A DNA stretch of 64,000 nucleotides from Rugamonas rivuli (GCF_009380165.1 NZ_WHUF01000004.1:620001-684000), one strand, 5' to 3'. Shown: positions 18,663-28,544, counted from the stretch's first letter. The notes: a model not told the origin generated them from the letters alone. A program made the numbers and translations.

Positions 18663-20345
18663 CTACTTTTGCGCCGGATGGGCGAAGGTGATTACAAACC
18701 GCCCGCTGGAGCGGGGCGTCCCATCGGGGCTGTCCTTGATGTCGAAACGATATTCATAGTCCAGCCGCGCTTCGTTATTCAAACACAATTCGCGCGCCAG
18801 ATACAGTCCCAGCCCCGTCCCTTTGCTGGATGTGGTGTAAAACGGCTCAAACAGGTGGGCCCGCACCTCGGGCGAGATGCCGGGGCCGTCGTCCTGCACA
18901 TGCAGCTCCATGCGCCGCGCCTTGTCGCTCAACAGGTCCATGCGGATCGATTCCGGCCCGCCGCTGGCGTAGCGCACCGCGTTGTTGAGCAGGTTGAGCA
19001 CCACCTCGCGCAGGTGCAGCGCATCGAAGCGCACCAGCGTGCCGGCCGGCGCCGAGGTGCCGATGATGTCCGGCGGCAGGCCGTGGGTTTCGACGAACTC
19101 CGCCTTCAGCTCGGCCAGGAAGACTTCCAGCGCCAGCGGCTCGCTGTGCGGCTGCACCTTGCGCGACAGCTGCAAGATATCCTCGACCATGCGGTTGACC
19201 CGCGCCACATTGTCGCCGACGATCTTCAGCAGCCGCAGGTGCACGGTGCTGTCCAGGTCCTCGCCCAGCAGCGAGGTGGCGTGGCCGATGGCCGACAGCG
19301 GATTGCGCACCTCGTGCGCGATGCTGGCGGTGAGTCGTCCCATCGACGCCAGCTTCAGTTGCTGCGCCTGGTTTTCGATGCCGGTCACGTCCTGCAAAAA
19401 GATCACGCTGCGGTCCGTGCCCAGGCCGTCCGTGTTGACCGCCGCGAAGCGCACCTTCAAGTGCGCGGCCAGGTCGCGGCGCGCGCTCCACGCGGCCGTC
19501 ACGTCCTGCAGCGCCGCCTCGGCATAGGGCTTGATGGTGACATAGGCGGTGCTGCGCGTGGCGTCGTCGCGCCATTCGGCATAGGCTTGCGCCAGCGGCG
19601 CCAGCGCGGCGGCGGCCGACAGCCGGAACTTCATCTCGGGGCCTATCATGCCCAGCATCTGCTGCGCCGCCGGATTGCCGGCGAAGACCTGGCCATCGGC
19701 GTCGATCACCAGGATGCCGTCGCCGACGTTGGCCATCACCAGCCGGTTCACCGCCTGCTGCACGGTGATCTCGACGCCGCGCCGTATCGCCAGCTCTTCC
19801 TGGCCGATCAGCTTGGCGGCCATGCGGTTGACCACGAACACGGCGGCGAAGAAGGCGGCGCCGTACAAGCCGGCCTGCAAATAAGGCTGTTCGCCCTCCA
19901 TCATGAACACCTGCCAGGTGCTTTCGGCCAGCATGAACAGCGCCACCAGCGAGGCGCAGAACAGCGACAGCATCAGCGGCGCCAGGATGGCCGAACCGGC
20001 CAGCGGGAACAGATAGAGGATGGCCAGGCCGCTGCGCAAGCCGCCGCCGGCCAGGTACAGCAGCGAGATCACGGCCAGGTCGCAGGCGATCTGCGACAGC
20101 AGTTGCAGCAGGAAGCGGCGCTGCCAATACACCGCCGTCAGCGCGAAGACGATCGCCAGGCCGAGGTAAATCAGGCAGATCTGCAGGTAGAGATACGGCC
20201 CGGAAGCGCGCAGACCGTGGTTGTCGAAGCTCAGGTAGACCAGCAGCACCAGCGCGATCACCACCCGCGTGGCGTTCAGCGTTTGCAGCGAGCGCCAGAA
20301 GGTTGCGCGCGATTCAGCCGATAAAGCCTGCAGGCGCGCGATCAC
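18663..20345 (-). CDS. pilS: sensor histidine kinase, PilS type
   Basis: 560 residues. The first about 200 hold some six hydrophobic segments (from VVIALVLLVYLSF), the PilS membrane sensor. A PAS-like domain follows (ANVGDGILVIDADGQVFAGNP), then the kinase core with H-box SIAHEVRNPLSAIG, N-box LREVVLNLLNNAVRYA, and ATP-lid motifs DDGPGI and GTGLGLYLARELC. It should phosphorylate the adjacent PilR. I chose GTG 20345: it lies 8 bp after the upstream stop, whereas longer forms would overlap that gene by 100 bp with residues unlike the family. Confidence 0.9.
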   Translation of the reverse strand: MIARLQALSAESRATFWRSLQTLNATRVVIALVLLVYLSFDNHGLRASGPYLYLQICLIYLGLAIVFALTAVYWQRRFLLQLLSQIACDLAVISLLYLAGGGLRSGLAILYLFPLAGSAILAPLMLSLFCASLVALFMLAESTWQVFMMEGEQPYLQAGLYGAAFFAAVFVVNRMAAKLIGQEELAIRRGVEITVQQAVNRLVMANVGDGILVIDADGQVFAGNPAAQQMLGMIGPEMKFRLSAAAALAPLAQAYAEWRDDATRSTAYVTIKPYAEAALQDVTAAWSARRDLAAHLKVRFAAVNTDGLGTDRSVIFLQDVTGIENQAQQLKLASMGRLTASIAHEVRNPLSAIGHATSLLGEDLDSTVHLRLLKIVGDNVARVNRMVEDILQLSRKVQPHSEPLALEVFLAELKAEFVETHGLPPDIIGTSAPAGTLVRFDALHLREVVLNLLNNAVRYASGGPESIRMDLLSDKARRMELHVQDDGPGISPEVRAHLFEPFYTTSSKGTGLGLYLARELCLNNEARLDYEYRFDIKDSPDGTPRSSGRFVITFAHPAQK

Positions 20346-20353
20346 GCCGGGGC

Positions 20354-20623
20354 CTAGGCAGCCGGCAGCGTGGCGTGGGCCGCGCTGCAATAGTCGCGGC
20401 CGCGCGCCTGCACGGATTCCGATGCCGGATAGAAGATGCCGCAATGGGCGCACTGCAACATGGTTTCAGCGTCGGCCACCGATTTGGCGGCGGGACGCGC
20501 GCCGTCCGGCTGCGGCGGCTGGCGGAATTGCTGCTGCTGACGCTTCTGCGCCTCGCGGATCTTGCTACGGATGGCGAAGATCACCAGGAAAACCAACGCC
20601 AGCCAAAAGATAATACGGCTCAT
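20354..20623 (-). CDS. PP0621-like small membrane protein
   Basis: 89 residues. An N-terminal transmembrane helix (IIFWLALVFLVIFAI) is followed by a basic, Gln-rich linker, then a short Cys/His cluster: CAHCGIFYPASE and later YCSAAH. The Cys spacing suggests a small zinc-binding module. Function unknown. ATG 20623 overlaps the ypjD stop by four bases (ATGA) and has a GGG-type ribosome-binding site. The position between ypjD and pilS is a conserved betaproteobacterial order. Confidence 0.82.
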   Translation of the reverse strand: MSRIIFWLALVFLVIFAIRSKIREAQKRQQQQFRQPPQPDGARPAAKSVADAETMLQCAHCGIFYPASESVQARGRDYCSAAHATLPAA

Positions 20624-21426
20624 GCCCAACCCTTATGCAAAACCACTTCGAACACAAAACGGCTGCCGACATAGGCCAGCAACAAGGTAGCGAAACCGGC
20701 CAGCGTGAAGCTCAGCGCGGTCTTGCCGCGCCAGCCACGGAAGCGGCGGCCCGCCAGCAACGAGGCAAACAACAGCCACGACATCATGGTGAACACCGAT
20801 TTGTGGTCCCATTTGAGCGCCTGGCCGAACAGCTGTTCCGAGAACACGATCCCCGACAGCACCGTCAAACTCAGCAGGGCGAAGCCGAAGCCTATCATGC
20901 GGAACAGCAGCTTCTCCATCGTCAGCAGCGCCGGCAGCCGGTCCAGCGCGCTGGACATGAAGCTCCTGGCGTCGGTGCCGGCGTGCAGGCGCTTTTCCTG
21001 CAAGGCCATCAGCACCGCATGGAAGGCGGCCACCGTCAGCGTGCTGTAGGCCAGCGTGGCGATGGCGATATGCCAGCCGAACAGCGGCGACTTGCCCTCC
21101 AGCGGAATCACATTGCCGGGGAAGCCGGCCTGCAGCGCCGCCGCCAGCGCGGCGTTCGGCATGACCAGGCGGCGCATGCCGTCCAGGCTGAAATTCTGGT
21201 TTTCTATCCAGTACGCGGCCACCGACACCCACAGCGCCGACGACAGCATGGCGGCAAAGCCGATGCGGATGGTGCCGGCGCCGCCGGCCACTTCCGACCA
21301 CAGGCCGGCGCCGTGCAGCACCCAGGCGGCCGCCGTCAGGGCGGAAATCAGCCCGGCCCGGCGCGACGGCAGCGCGGCACATATAAGATACAGCGCGATG
21401 GCTGCGAAGAGTAAAGGAGTCTGCAT
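20620..21426 (-). CDS. YpjD/CcsA-like cytochrome c assembly family membrane protein
   Basis: 268 residues with about eight hydrophobic segments. Family signatures are HIAIATLAYSTLTVAAFHA in the middle and WDHKSVFTMMSWLLFASLL followed by FRGWRGK near the end. These His-containing loops are shared with CcsA/HemX haem-handling proteins, but YpjD itself has no proven role in cytochrome assembly. It leads the operon ypjD-PP0621-pilS-pilR-ampD. In related genomes it usually sits next to and divergent from ffh; here ffh is 8 kb away. Confidence 0.88.
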   Translation of the reverse strand: MQTPLLFAAIALYLICAALPSRRAGLISALTAAAWVLHGAGLWSEVAGGAGTIRIGFAAMLSSALWVSVAAYWIENQNFSLDGMRRLVMPNAALAAALQAGFPGNVIPLEGKSPLFGWHIAIATLAYSTLTVAAFHAVLMALQEKRLHAGTDARSFMSSALDRLPALLTMEKLLFRMIGFGFALLSLTVLSGIVFSEQLFGQALKWDHKSVFTMMSWLLFASLLAGRRFRGWRGKTALSFTLAGFATLLLAYVGSRFVFEVVLHKGWA

Positions 21427-21448
21427 GTCCCTCAGTTTACACCATCGC

Positions 21449-22258
21449 TCAGTCGATGGCTGCCATGCGCAGCTCGTCGTTGTGATGGCGTTGCTGCTCT
21501 TCCATCACCAGTTGGCCCAGTTCGCGCTTCAGGGCGTTGAACTCGGCGGAGGCCGGATCGCGCAGGCGCGGCAGTTCCACCATCAGGTCACGCTTGACGG
21601 TGCCGGGGCGGTAGGTCATGACGACGATGCGGTCGGCCAGATAGATCGCCTCTTCGATGCTGTGCGTGACGAAGATGATGGTCTTCTTCAGCTCGGCCCA
21701 GATGCGCAGCAGCTCGTCCTGCAGGTTGCGGCGGGTCAGCGCATCGAGCGCGCCGAACGGCTCGTCCATCAGCATGATCGGCGAATCGAGCGCCAGCACG
21801 CGGGCGATGGCGACCCGCTGGCGCATACCGCCGGACAGGTCTTTCGGAAAGCGGTTGCGGAAGTCGGTCAGCGACAGCATGGCCAGCAGCTTGTCGACGA
21901 TGGCGTTGATCTCGGCCTTGGCCATGCCCTTGATCTCCAGGCCGAAGGCGACGTTGTCGGCCACCGTCATCCACGGGAACAGCGCGTATTCCTGGAACAC
22001 CATGCCGCGCTCGGGGCCGGGCGCCGTCACTTCCCTGCCGTCGGCGACGATGCGGCCGGCGCTCGGCGGCGCGAAACCGGCGATGGCGTTCAGCAGCGTC
22101 GACTTGCCGCAGCCCGAAGGCCCCAGCAGGCAGACGAACTGGCCCTGCGGGATCTCCAGGTCGATATCCTTGAGCGCCACCAGCTGGCGCTCGGCGGTCT
22201 GGAACACCTTGCTGACGTTAGCGACGACGATGTGGGGCGGGTTTGCAACACTCATCAT
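21449..22258 (-). CDS. ABC transporter ATP-binding protein (taurine/nitrate/sulfonate type)
   Basis: 269 residues. Walker A GPSGCGKST, signature LSGGMRQR, Walker B IMLMDEPFGALD and H-loop FVTHSIEEA are all intact. The sequence resembles TauB/SsuB/NrtD importers. The ATG at 22258 overlaps the permease stop by one base (TGATG); an in-frame ATG follows directly at 22255. It is the last gene of a substrate-binding, permease, ATPase operon. The substrate cannot be named from sequence. Confidence 0.92.
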   Translation of the reverse strand: MMSVANPPHIVVANVSKVFQTAERQLVALKDIDLEIPQGQFVCLLGPSGCGKSTLLNAIAGFAPPSAGRIVADGREVTAPGPERGMVFQEYALFPWMTVADNVAFGLEIKGMAKAEINAIVDKLLAMLSLTDFRNRFPKDLSGGMRQRVAIARVLALDSPIMLMDEPFGALDALTRRNLQDELLRIWAELKKTIIFVTHSIEEAIYLADRIVVMTYRPGTVKRDLMVELPRLRDPASAEFNALKRELGQLVMEEQQRHHNDELRMAAID

Positions 22259-23079
22259 CAGTTCTCCAGGCCGCGGTGCCAGCGCAGCAGATGGTTGTTC
22301 AGTTTGTTGACGGCGGTGTCGATGATCAAACCGATCAGGCCGATGGTGATCATGCCGGCCATGATCTTGTCCGACCAGAAGTACTCGCGCGCCTCCAGGA
22401 TGCGGAAGCCCAGGCCGTTGTTCACGGCGATCATCTCGGACACGATCACCACGATGAAGGCGGTGCCGATGCCGATCCGCACGCCCGACAGGATGTAGGG
22501 CACGGCGGCCGGCAGGATCACGCGCAGGAACATGGTGCTGCCGCTGGCGCCCAGGTTGCGCGCGGCGCGCAGGTAGATGCTGTCGACCTGGCGCACGCCG
22601 GCGATGGTGTTCATCAGCACCGGGAAGAAGGCGCCCAGCACGATCAAAAAGATGGCCGGCGGATTGCCCAGGCCGAACCACAGGATGGACAGCGGGATGT
22701 AGGCGATGGGCGGAATCGGCCGCAGCAGCTGCATCAGCGGATTGAGCCAGGCGTACACGGTCTGGCTGGCGCCCATCACCAGGCCCAGCGGCAGCGCCAG
22801 CGCGGCGCCGATGGCGAAACCAACCACCACGCGGTACAGGCTGCCGAGGGCGTCGACGATCAGCTCGCCGGACACGGCCCACAACAGCCAGCCGCCCTGC
22901 TCCGGGCTGTACGGCTGGATCGGCAACAGATAGGCGATCCAGCGTTCCAGCACCGCCAGCGGCGACGGCAGCATCTGCGGATTGACCCAGCCCTTCATCG
23001 ACACCAGCTGCCAGACGCCGATCACCAGCGCCGGCACGATCAGGCCGACGCCTACCTCCTTCAGCTTGAACTTGACCAT
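22258..23079 (-). CDS. ABC transporter permease (TauC/SsuC-like)
   Basis: 273 residues with about six transmembrane helices, beginning with a basic N-terminus and VGLIVPALVIGVWQLVS. The cytoplasmic EAA-like coupling loop is ARNLGASGSTMFLRVILPAAVPYILSG, split here as AARNLGASG and RVILPAAVP, and should contact the ATPase. The start directly follows the stop of the binding-protein gene, and the stop overlaps the ATPase start. No sulfonate mono-oxygenase gene is nearby that would point to a sulfur source. Confidence 0.92.
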   Translation of the reverse strand: MVKFKLKEVGVGLIVPALVIGVWQLVSMKGWVNPQMLPSPLAVLERWIAYLLPIQPYSPEQGGWLLWAVSGELIVDALGSLYRVVVGFAIGAALALPLGLVMGASQTVYAWLNPLMQLLRPIPPIAYIPLSILWFGLGNPPAIFLIVLGAFFPVLMNTIAGVRQVDSIYLRAARNLGASGSTMFLRVILPAAVPYILSGVRIGIGTAFIVVIVSEMIAVNNGLGFRILEAREYFWSDKIMAGMITIGLIGLIIDTAVNKLNNHLLRWHRGLEN

Positions 23080-24054
23080 TTACTTGACGCCCAGGCTTTT
23101 CTTGGCGCCGTCCAGCAGATCGGTCTTGACCCATTCCTTGGCGGCCGGCGGTTTGCTCATGCGGCCGACGCCGGTCTTGAACATGACGTCGGTGGTGATC
23201 TGGATGTGCTCGGGCGTGATGTCGTAGGAATACGGCGAATTGCCGATGGCGTCATCGAAATCGTCCTTGGTGATCTGGCCCTTGAACACGGTCTCGCGCA
23301 CATACTTCTCGGCCACGGCCGGTTGCTCGATGAAGGTCTTGGTGGCTTCGACGAAGCAGCGCATGAACTTCTCGGCCAGCGGACGCTTCTCCTTGTAGAA
23401 CTTCTCGGTCATCACCATGGTGCGGATCGGCTCGCCGATCGGGGTATCGTAAGGCTTGAGGATCTCGTTGCCGTAACCCTTGTTGATCGATTGCGAGGAT
23501 TGCGGCTCGGAGTTCATCATGGCGTCGATGTTCTTGCCCAGCAGCGCCTGGTTCAAATCGGCGTAGGCCAGGTAGATCAGCTGCACGTCCTTGCCCGGCT
23601 GGTCGGAGGCGCTCAGGCCAGCCTGCTGCAGCTCGGCCAGCAGCAGCACTTCCTGGATGCCGCCGCGCGTGACGCCGACTTTCTTGCCCTTCAAATCCTT
23701 GACGCTTTTCATCTTCAGCTCGCTGCGGCCGACCAGGCGCGCGCCGCCCTTGGCGAAACCGGCGACGACGAAAATCGGCGCACCGCTGGCGCGGCCGGAG
23801 ATCGCCGCTTCCGACGCGGTGGTGCCGACGTCGAGCTCGCCGGCGATGATGCCCTGCATGACGTCCAGCCCCTTGGCGAACACCCGCTCCTCGACCTTGA
23901 TGCCGCACTTGGGCGCGATCTCCTTGATGTAAGAGACGGCGCCGTAGTGGGCGAACTTCAGATTGCCCAGGCGGACCACTTCCTGCGCCTGCGTGGCGCC
24001 GGCGGCCAGCATGGCGGCGATGGTCAAGGTCTTGGCGATAGCGTTCAATTTCAT
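23080..24054 (-). CDS. ABC transporter periplasmic substrate-binding protein (TauA/NMT1-like)
   Basis: 324 residues with a Sec signal peptide (MKLNAIAKTLTIAAMLAAGATQAQ). The mature part has the NMT1/OmpA-like fold: LGNLKFAHYGAVSYIKE, the DVMQGIIAGELDVG and GKKVGVTRGG motifs, and KPPAAKEWVKTDLL near the end. It is first in its operon and directly abuts the permease. The 79-bp gap to the M48 gene separates it from that transcription unit. Ligand unknown: nitrate, sulfonates, taurine and pyrimidine precursors are all possible for this family. Confidence 0.9.
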   Translation of the reverse strand: MKLNAIAKTLTIAAMLAAGATQAQEVVRLGNLKFAHYGAVSYIKEIAPKCGIKVEERVFAKGLDVMQGIIAGELDVGTTASEAAISGRASGAPIFVVAGFAKGGARLVGRSELKMKSVKDLKGKKVGVTRGGIQEVLLLAELQQAGLSASDQPGKDVQLIYLAYADLNQALLGKNIDAMMNSEPQSSQSINKGYGNEILKPYDTPIGEPIRTMVMTEKFYKEKRPLAEKFMRCFVEATKTFIEQPAVAEKYVRETVFKGQITKDDFDDAIGNSPYSYDITPEHIQITTDVMFKTGVGRMSKPPAAKEWVKTDLLDGAKKSLGVK

Positions 24055-24133
24055 CCGTCTCTCCTGTCGAGTGTGATACCACTTTTTTCAGTGCAGATCA
24101 TACCAAGCTGGAGAGCGCTTGCCTATCGTTCAA

Positions 24134-25150
24134 TCATGGCCGAGTGCGCAGCCGGGCCTGCCGTTCGGCGCTCGGCGGATGGCTGGAGAAATACGGCGGC
24201 AGCTTGCCGCCGTCCAGCTTGTCGAGCTTGGCGAACACCGCCGCCAGATGGTCGAGCGCGATGCCGTTGTGGCGCAGCATGGCCGCCGCGTAATCGTCGG
24301 CTTCCTGCTCGGCGTCGCGCGAGTACTTCATGTCCAGCGCCAGCGCCGGCAGCGTGCTCAGCACGGCGGAGATGTCGCCGAACACCAGCGAGGTGGTGGC
24401 CGTCACGGCCGAACTCTGGATGATGCGGCGCGTCATATGGCGCCGCTGCAAATGGCCCAGCTCGTGCGCCAGCACGCCCATCACGGCGTCGTCGTCCTGC
24501 AGCAGCGCGACCATCTGGTCGGTCATAACGATGTCGCCGGACGGCAGCGCGAAGGCGTTCGGGCCGACGCGGCTGCTGCGGAACAGCAGTTGCCAGGCAG
24601 GCGCCGGGCCGTCCGACGGCGGCGCAACCAGCGCGGCAAAGCGGCGCCGCAATTGTTCCTGGCGGGCCGGCGCTAGCGTCGACGGCGCGAACATCTGGCG
24701 GTCCAGCGCGGCCAGCACGCCCTGCCCCAGCTGGCGTTCGGCCGACAACGGCAGGGCGTCGGCGATCCAGCCGGCGGCGGCCGGCAGGAAATACAGATAG
24801 CCCAGCGCCAGCAGCGCCACCGTGGCCACGGCCGCGGCCAGCACGCCGCGCCAGCTGTGCTGCAACAGCACCACCGGACTGTCGCGGTGGCCGGTTTGCC
24901 GCAGCAGCTGCTCGAAACCGGCCAGGTCGTCGATTTCCAGATAGGCGCCGTCGGCGAACGTCACCTTGCGCACCGCGTGGCGGCTGCGCTCGGATACACG
25001 CAGCTCGGCCAGCGGCGCTACGCGCTCGGCCTCGCCGTCCAGGCGGGCGACGCCGCCGGCCACCGTCAGCGTGACGCGGTGCAGGCGCGAGGTCTGGCCG
25101 TCGAAATAGCGCGCGGCCACCGGCGGCGCGGGCTGCTGTGCTTCGCTCAT
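24134..25150 (-). CDS. M48-family zinc metallopeptidase
   Basis: 338 residues. The N-terminal about 90 residues form a small beta-rich domain common in bacterial M48 proteins of this type. A transmembrane helix follows (LAAAVATVALLALGYLYFLPAA). The protease domain contains the zinc site HELGHLQRRH (HExxH) and the third ligand in DAEQEADDYAA, with SSHPPSAER near the end. The active site should face the periplasm or membrane. Start overlaps the YjgN-family stop by four bases, so the two are coupled. The pairing suggests membrane-protein quality control, which is inference. Confidence 0.9.
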   Translation of the reverse strand: MSEAQQPAPPVAARYFDGQTSRLHRVTLTVAGGVARLDGEAERVAPLAELRVSERSRHAVRKVTFADGAYLEIDDLAGFEQLLRQTGHRDSPVVLLQHSWRGVLAAAVATVALLALGYLYFLPAAAGWIADALPLSAERQLGQGVLAALDRQMFAPSTLAPARQEQLRRRFAALVAPPSDGPAPAWQLLFRSSRVGPNAFALPSGDIVMTDQMVALLQDDDAVMGVLAHELGHLQRRHMTRRIIQSSAVTATTSLVFGDISAVLSTLPALALDMKYSRDAEQEADDYAAAMLRHNGIALDHLAAVFAKLDKLDGGKLPPYFSSHPPSAERQARLRTRP

Positions 25151-26163
25151 AGCGACAGGTCGTAATCCATGAACTCGGCCATGCCTTCGCCGGTCGCGCC
25201 GACTTCGCCGTCCTGCACGGCGGTGATGTCGTCCAGGCTGCCGTCCACCAGCAGCGACATCGACTCCAGGCGGTAGCGCATCGCCCGCACGCGCGCGAAC
25301 GGCAGGAACAGGCCCAGCGTGCAGATCACGGCCAGGTAGTTGGTGAAGGTGATGAAGGCCAGCCGGCCCCAGCGCATGTCCGAATGGAAGCGATGCTGTT
25401 CCAGGCTGGTGTGGTTCCAGATCAGCTTTTGCAGCATGTTGATGAACAGCGGATAGACCACGAAGGCCCAGCCATAGAAAGCCAGCAGGAACAAGCTGGT
25501 TTCGCCGGCCGCCTGGGCGCTGCTGGCCGGTGCCGGCGCGTTCTTGATCATCAGCTGGAACAGCAGCACCAGGCCGGCGCCGCCGATCAGCAGCAAGCCG
25601 CCATACAGTTTATAAAAATCGGCGACGCTGCCGTCGAAGGAGAAGCGCGCCTTGCCGTAGCGGCTTTCGTTGTGCTGCCAGGCCTTGGCGCGCTGGTGGA
25701 TGAAGGGCGTGGCCAGGCCGAAGGTGACGCCGTTCAGCAGCGGACGCACCAGGTAGTTGGTGTAGGCGTCGTGCACGTCGCCGACGAAGCGGAAACGGAT
25801 GCCGCGATAGCTGGTGTTATGCAGGCGGAACTGCAAGCTCTTCCAGATGAACCACGGCGAGGCCGCGCCCATGCCCAGCGCCACCGCCACCGCCGCCAGC
25901 GGCGCCCACGCAGCCGCGGCCAGGTAGATGCCGAAGATCACGGCGGCGACGATGCGGCCCTTGAGGATGGCGACCGGGTTGCCGTGGTATTCGAAGCTGC
26001 TGCCGGCCAGCTCGGTGCTGGAATAGAAGTACTGGTTGCGGCGCACCTTGGCCCAGGCCGAATAGATGCCCAGCGTGACGATGGTCAGCAGCAGGTTGAC
26101 GATCCAGATGCGGAAGTACTCGCCGCCGGTGGCGTGAAACCGCACGCGTTGTTCTTGTTCCAT
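25147..26163 (-). CDS. YjgN (DUF898) family membrane protein
   Basis: 338 residues with about six hydrophobic segments. Family landmarks are the N-terminal FHATGGEYFRIWIVNLLLTIVT-type start (GGEYFRIWIVNLLLT), YSAWAKVRRNQYFYSST, and the second repeat FITFTNYLAVICTLGLFLPFARVRAMRY. The repeated W/NxLL...G.ysaWakvR pattern shows an internal duplication. Function is unknown. It is coupled to the M48 peptidase gene. The 148-bp divergent region upstream separates it from the beta-propeller lipoprotein gene. Confidence 0.88.
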   Translation of the reverse strand: MEQEQRVRFHATGGEYFRIWIVNLLLTIVTLGIYSAWAKVRRNQYFYSSTELAGSSFEYHGNPVAILKGRIVAAVIFGIYLAAAAWAPLAAVAVALGMGAASPWFIWKSLQFRLHNTSYRGIRFRFVGDVHDAYTNYLVRPLLNGVTFGLATPFIHQRAKAWQHNESRYGKARFSFDGSVADFYKLYGGLLLIGGAGLVLLFQLMIKNAPAPASSAQAAGETSLFLLAFYGWAFVVYPLFINMLQKLIWNHTSLEQHRFHSDMRWGRLAFITFTNYLAVICTLGLFLPFARVRAMRYRLESMSLLVDGSLDDITAVQDGEVGATGEGMAEFMDYDLSL

Positions 26164-26311
26164 GCGCTGCTCCTGATATTAGCAAAGCATCAACGATGCC
26201 AATATAAAACAACGTTGTCAACGGGAAACTGAATTTTGCTTGCGGCCAGTGACAATGCGCGCATTTCCCTTTGATATCAGCGTGAGATAATAAGCTGACA
26301 ATATTATATAA

Positions 26312-28537
26312 ATGATTAATCCGATTTTCCGAAAGCCACGCTTGAATTCTGCCTTCCGCACCTCCGCCCACTGCGCCGCCGCGGCGCTGGTTTTCACGCT
26401 GACCGCCTGCGGCGGCGGCTCCTCGCCGTCGCCGACCGCCGCCAATCCGCCGCCCAATCCAGCCACGCCAAGTACGCCCAGCACGCCGGGCACCGATCCG
26501 ACCACGCCGGTGACGCCGGGCGCGACCACGCTGACCCTGGGCGCCCCGCCGGCCCAGGTCGTCGCCGGCGTGCCGGTTGCGCTGAGCGCGACGCTCAACG
26601 GCGCCGGCACCGTCAGCTGGACGCTGGCGCCGGGCAGCGCCGGCAGCCTGTCCGCCGCCAGCGGCAACAGCGTCAACTACCTGCCGCCGGCGCGCATCAA
26701 CGCCGCCAGCCAGGTGACGATCACCGCCACCTCCGGCAACCTGAGCCAGAGCCTGACGCTGAGCCTGGCTCCCGATCCTGCGCTGGCCGGCCTGACGCTG
26801 ACGGCCGGCACCATCGGCGGCCACTTCATGCTCGACGGCCAGGGCACCGATGCCCGCTTCGACCTGGTCGCCGACATGGCGGTCGACCGCGACGGCAACA
26901 CCTACGTGGCCGACAGCCGCCCCGGCGCTCCCGGCGCGGTGCGCCTGCTGGCCAAGGACGGCAGCGTGAGCACGCTGACGGCCGCCGTCAACGGCCATGC
27001 CGACGGCGACCGCAGCCGCGCGCGGGTGGAAAGCGTCAGCGCGCTGGCGGCCTGCGGCAACGGCAAGCTGTACCTGCTCGATAGCGGCGCCCAGGCCAGC
27101 TATCTGCGCACGCTGACCAGGGATGGCGGCATCGCCACCGTCGCCACGCTGCCGAAAGCCTACGCCGCCGCGCGCCGCATCTTCTGCGACGACAACGGTA
27201 CCGTCTACGTGGCGGCCGCCACCGCGCTGGGCAAGCTGGGCGCGGACGGTAGCGTGCAGGACGTGGCCGGCCTGACGCTGCCGGGGCCGTCGGCGTCCAC
27301 CGCTTATATGGTGGACCGCCATGCCAACATCTATTACTACTCCACCGATCCCTATGCCTCCCTGGCGCGCACCGCCATCTTCCGGCGCACGCCGGCCGGC
27401 GTCGTCAGCACGGTCATCGCCATCAACGACCGGGCCTATGCCGACGCCCCGCTCGCCACCGCCGGCGTCACCCAGCCCGACAGCCTGGTGCTGGACGCCG
27501 ACGACAATCTGCTGCTGATCGACTACGACCAGTTCGCCGGCGGCAGCGGCTACCGCGTGCGCAAGATCAGCGGCGGCGCCATCGGCACCGTCTATCGCGG
27601 CAACTCCCAGGGCAACTACCTGCGCCAGAATAACGACCTGCCCGGCCAGTTGCGCGTGGCGGCCGACGGCAGCCTGCTGCTGTCCTACCAGAGCATCGTC
27701 AACCGCATCGGCGGCGGCAAGCTGGCACCGCTGGCCGGCTGGAACGACGATACCGAAGACCGCAGCATCAACGGCCAGGGCGGCGCGGCGCGCTACTACC
27801 AGCCGGGCGGCCTGGCCGCCGACGGCGACGGCAATGTGTATTCGCTCGAGGGCGCCGACGATCCCAACCCGGCGCCGTATATGTCCGGCCGCCTCGTCAT
27901 CCGCAAGACCACGCCGTCCGGCGCGGTCAGCACGCTGGCCACCGCCAGCACGCCGTTCCCGGCCCGCGCCGGCGGACTGGCGCTGGCGCGCGACGGCAGC
28001 TTGTATGTCACGCTGCTGGGCCGGACGCTGTCGCCGACGGCGCAGGGCGCGGTCTACCGCCTCGTGGCCGGCAAGCTGCAACTGCTGGCCGGCACCATCG
28101 ACGACTCCGGCCTGGCGCCGCCGGCCAGCGTCGACGGCGCCGGCGCGGCGGCCCGCTTCGCCTGGCCGCAGCTCAACGGTGTCGACGCCGACGGCAATCT
28201 GTATGCGACCGACCGCGACGCCACCGGCGCGGCGGCGGCCTACCGCAAGATCACGCCGCAGGGCGTGGCCAGCACCGTCGCGGCGATTCCGCGCAGCGTG
28301 CTGGCGGCGCCGGACGGCTATGTCTACAGCGCCGATCCGGCGCAGGGCGTGATCTGGCGCACCGCGGCCGACGGCAGCCGCAGCGTGGTGGCGGGCGTGG
28401 CCGGCCTGCCGGCCCAGGGCACGGTGCTGGGCGCGCTGCCGGCGCGGCTGGACCGTCCGACCAGCATCGTGCCGACCGGGCCGCACAGTTTCGCGGTCGC
28501 GGCCGGCGGCGCCCTGCTGCGCCTGGTGCTGCCGTAA
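26312..28537 (+). CDS. predicted lipoprotein with NHL-type beta-propeller
   Basis: 741 residues. A signal sequence ends in the lipobox LTAC followed by GGGSS, so the protein should be lipid-anchored. A Pro/Thr-rich linker (about 37-70) and an Ig-like domain (about 70-150, TLGAPPAQVVAGVPVALSA) follow. The rest is a propeller of NHL-like blades repeating the pattern 'DxDGNxYVAD ... VRkItpxGxVsTvAG'; examples are AVDRDGNTYVADSRPG, GVDADGNLYATDRDAT and TPQGVASTVAA. Such proteins bind ligands or other surface components; no enzyme motif is seen. It stands alone, between divergent yjgN and a convergent binding-protein gene. A long reverse open frame across it is a GC-driven shadow. Confidence 0.82.
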   Translation: MINPIFRKPRLNSAFRTSAHCAAAALVFTLTACGGGSSPSPTAANPPPNPATPSTPSTPGTDPTTPVTPGATTLTLGAPPAQVVAGVPVALSATLNGAGTVSWTLAPGSAGSLSAASGNSVNYLPPARINAASQVTITATSGNLSQSLTLSLAPDPALAGLTLTAGTIGGHFMLDGQGTDARFDLVADMAVDRDGNTYVADSRPGAPGAVRLLAKDGSVSTLTAAVNGHADGDRSRARVESVSALAACGNGKLYLLDSGAQASYLRTLTRDGGIATVATLPKAYAAARRIFCDDNGTVYVAAATALGKLGADGSVQDVAGLTLPGPSASTAYMVDRHANIYYYSTDPYASLARTAIFRRTPAGVVSTVIAINDRAYADAPLATAGVTQPDSLVLDADDNLLLIDYDQFAGGSGYRVRKISGGAIGTVYRGNSQGNYLRQNNDLPGQLRVAADGSLLLSYQSIVNRIGGGKLAPLAGWNDDTEDRSINGQGGAARYYQPGGLAADGDGNVYSLEGADDPNPAPYMSGRLVIRKTTPSGAVSTLATASTPFPARAGGLALARDGSLYVTLLGRTLSPTAQGAVYRLVAGKLQLLAGTIDDSGLAPPASVDGAGAAARFAWPQLNGVDADGNLYATDRDATGAAAAYRKITPQGVASTVAAIPRSVLAAPDGYVYSADPAQGVIWRTAADGSRSVVAGVAGLPAQGTVLGALPARLDRPTSIVPTGPHSFAVAAGGALLRLVLP

Positions 28538-28544
28538 CGGCGCC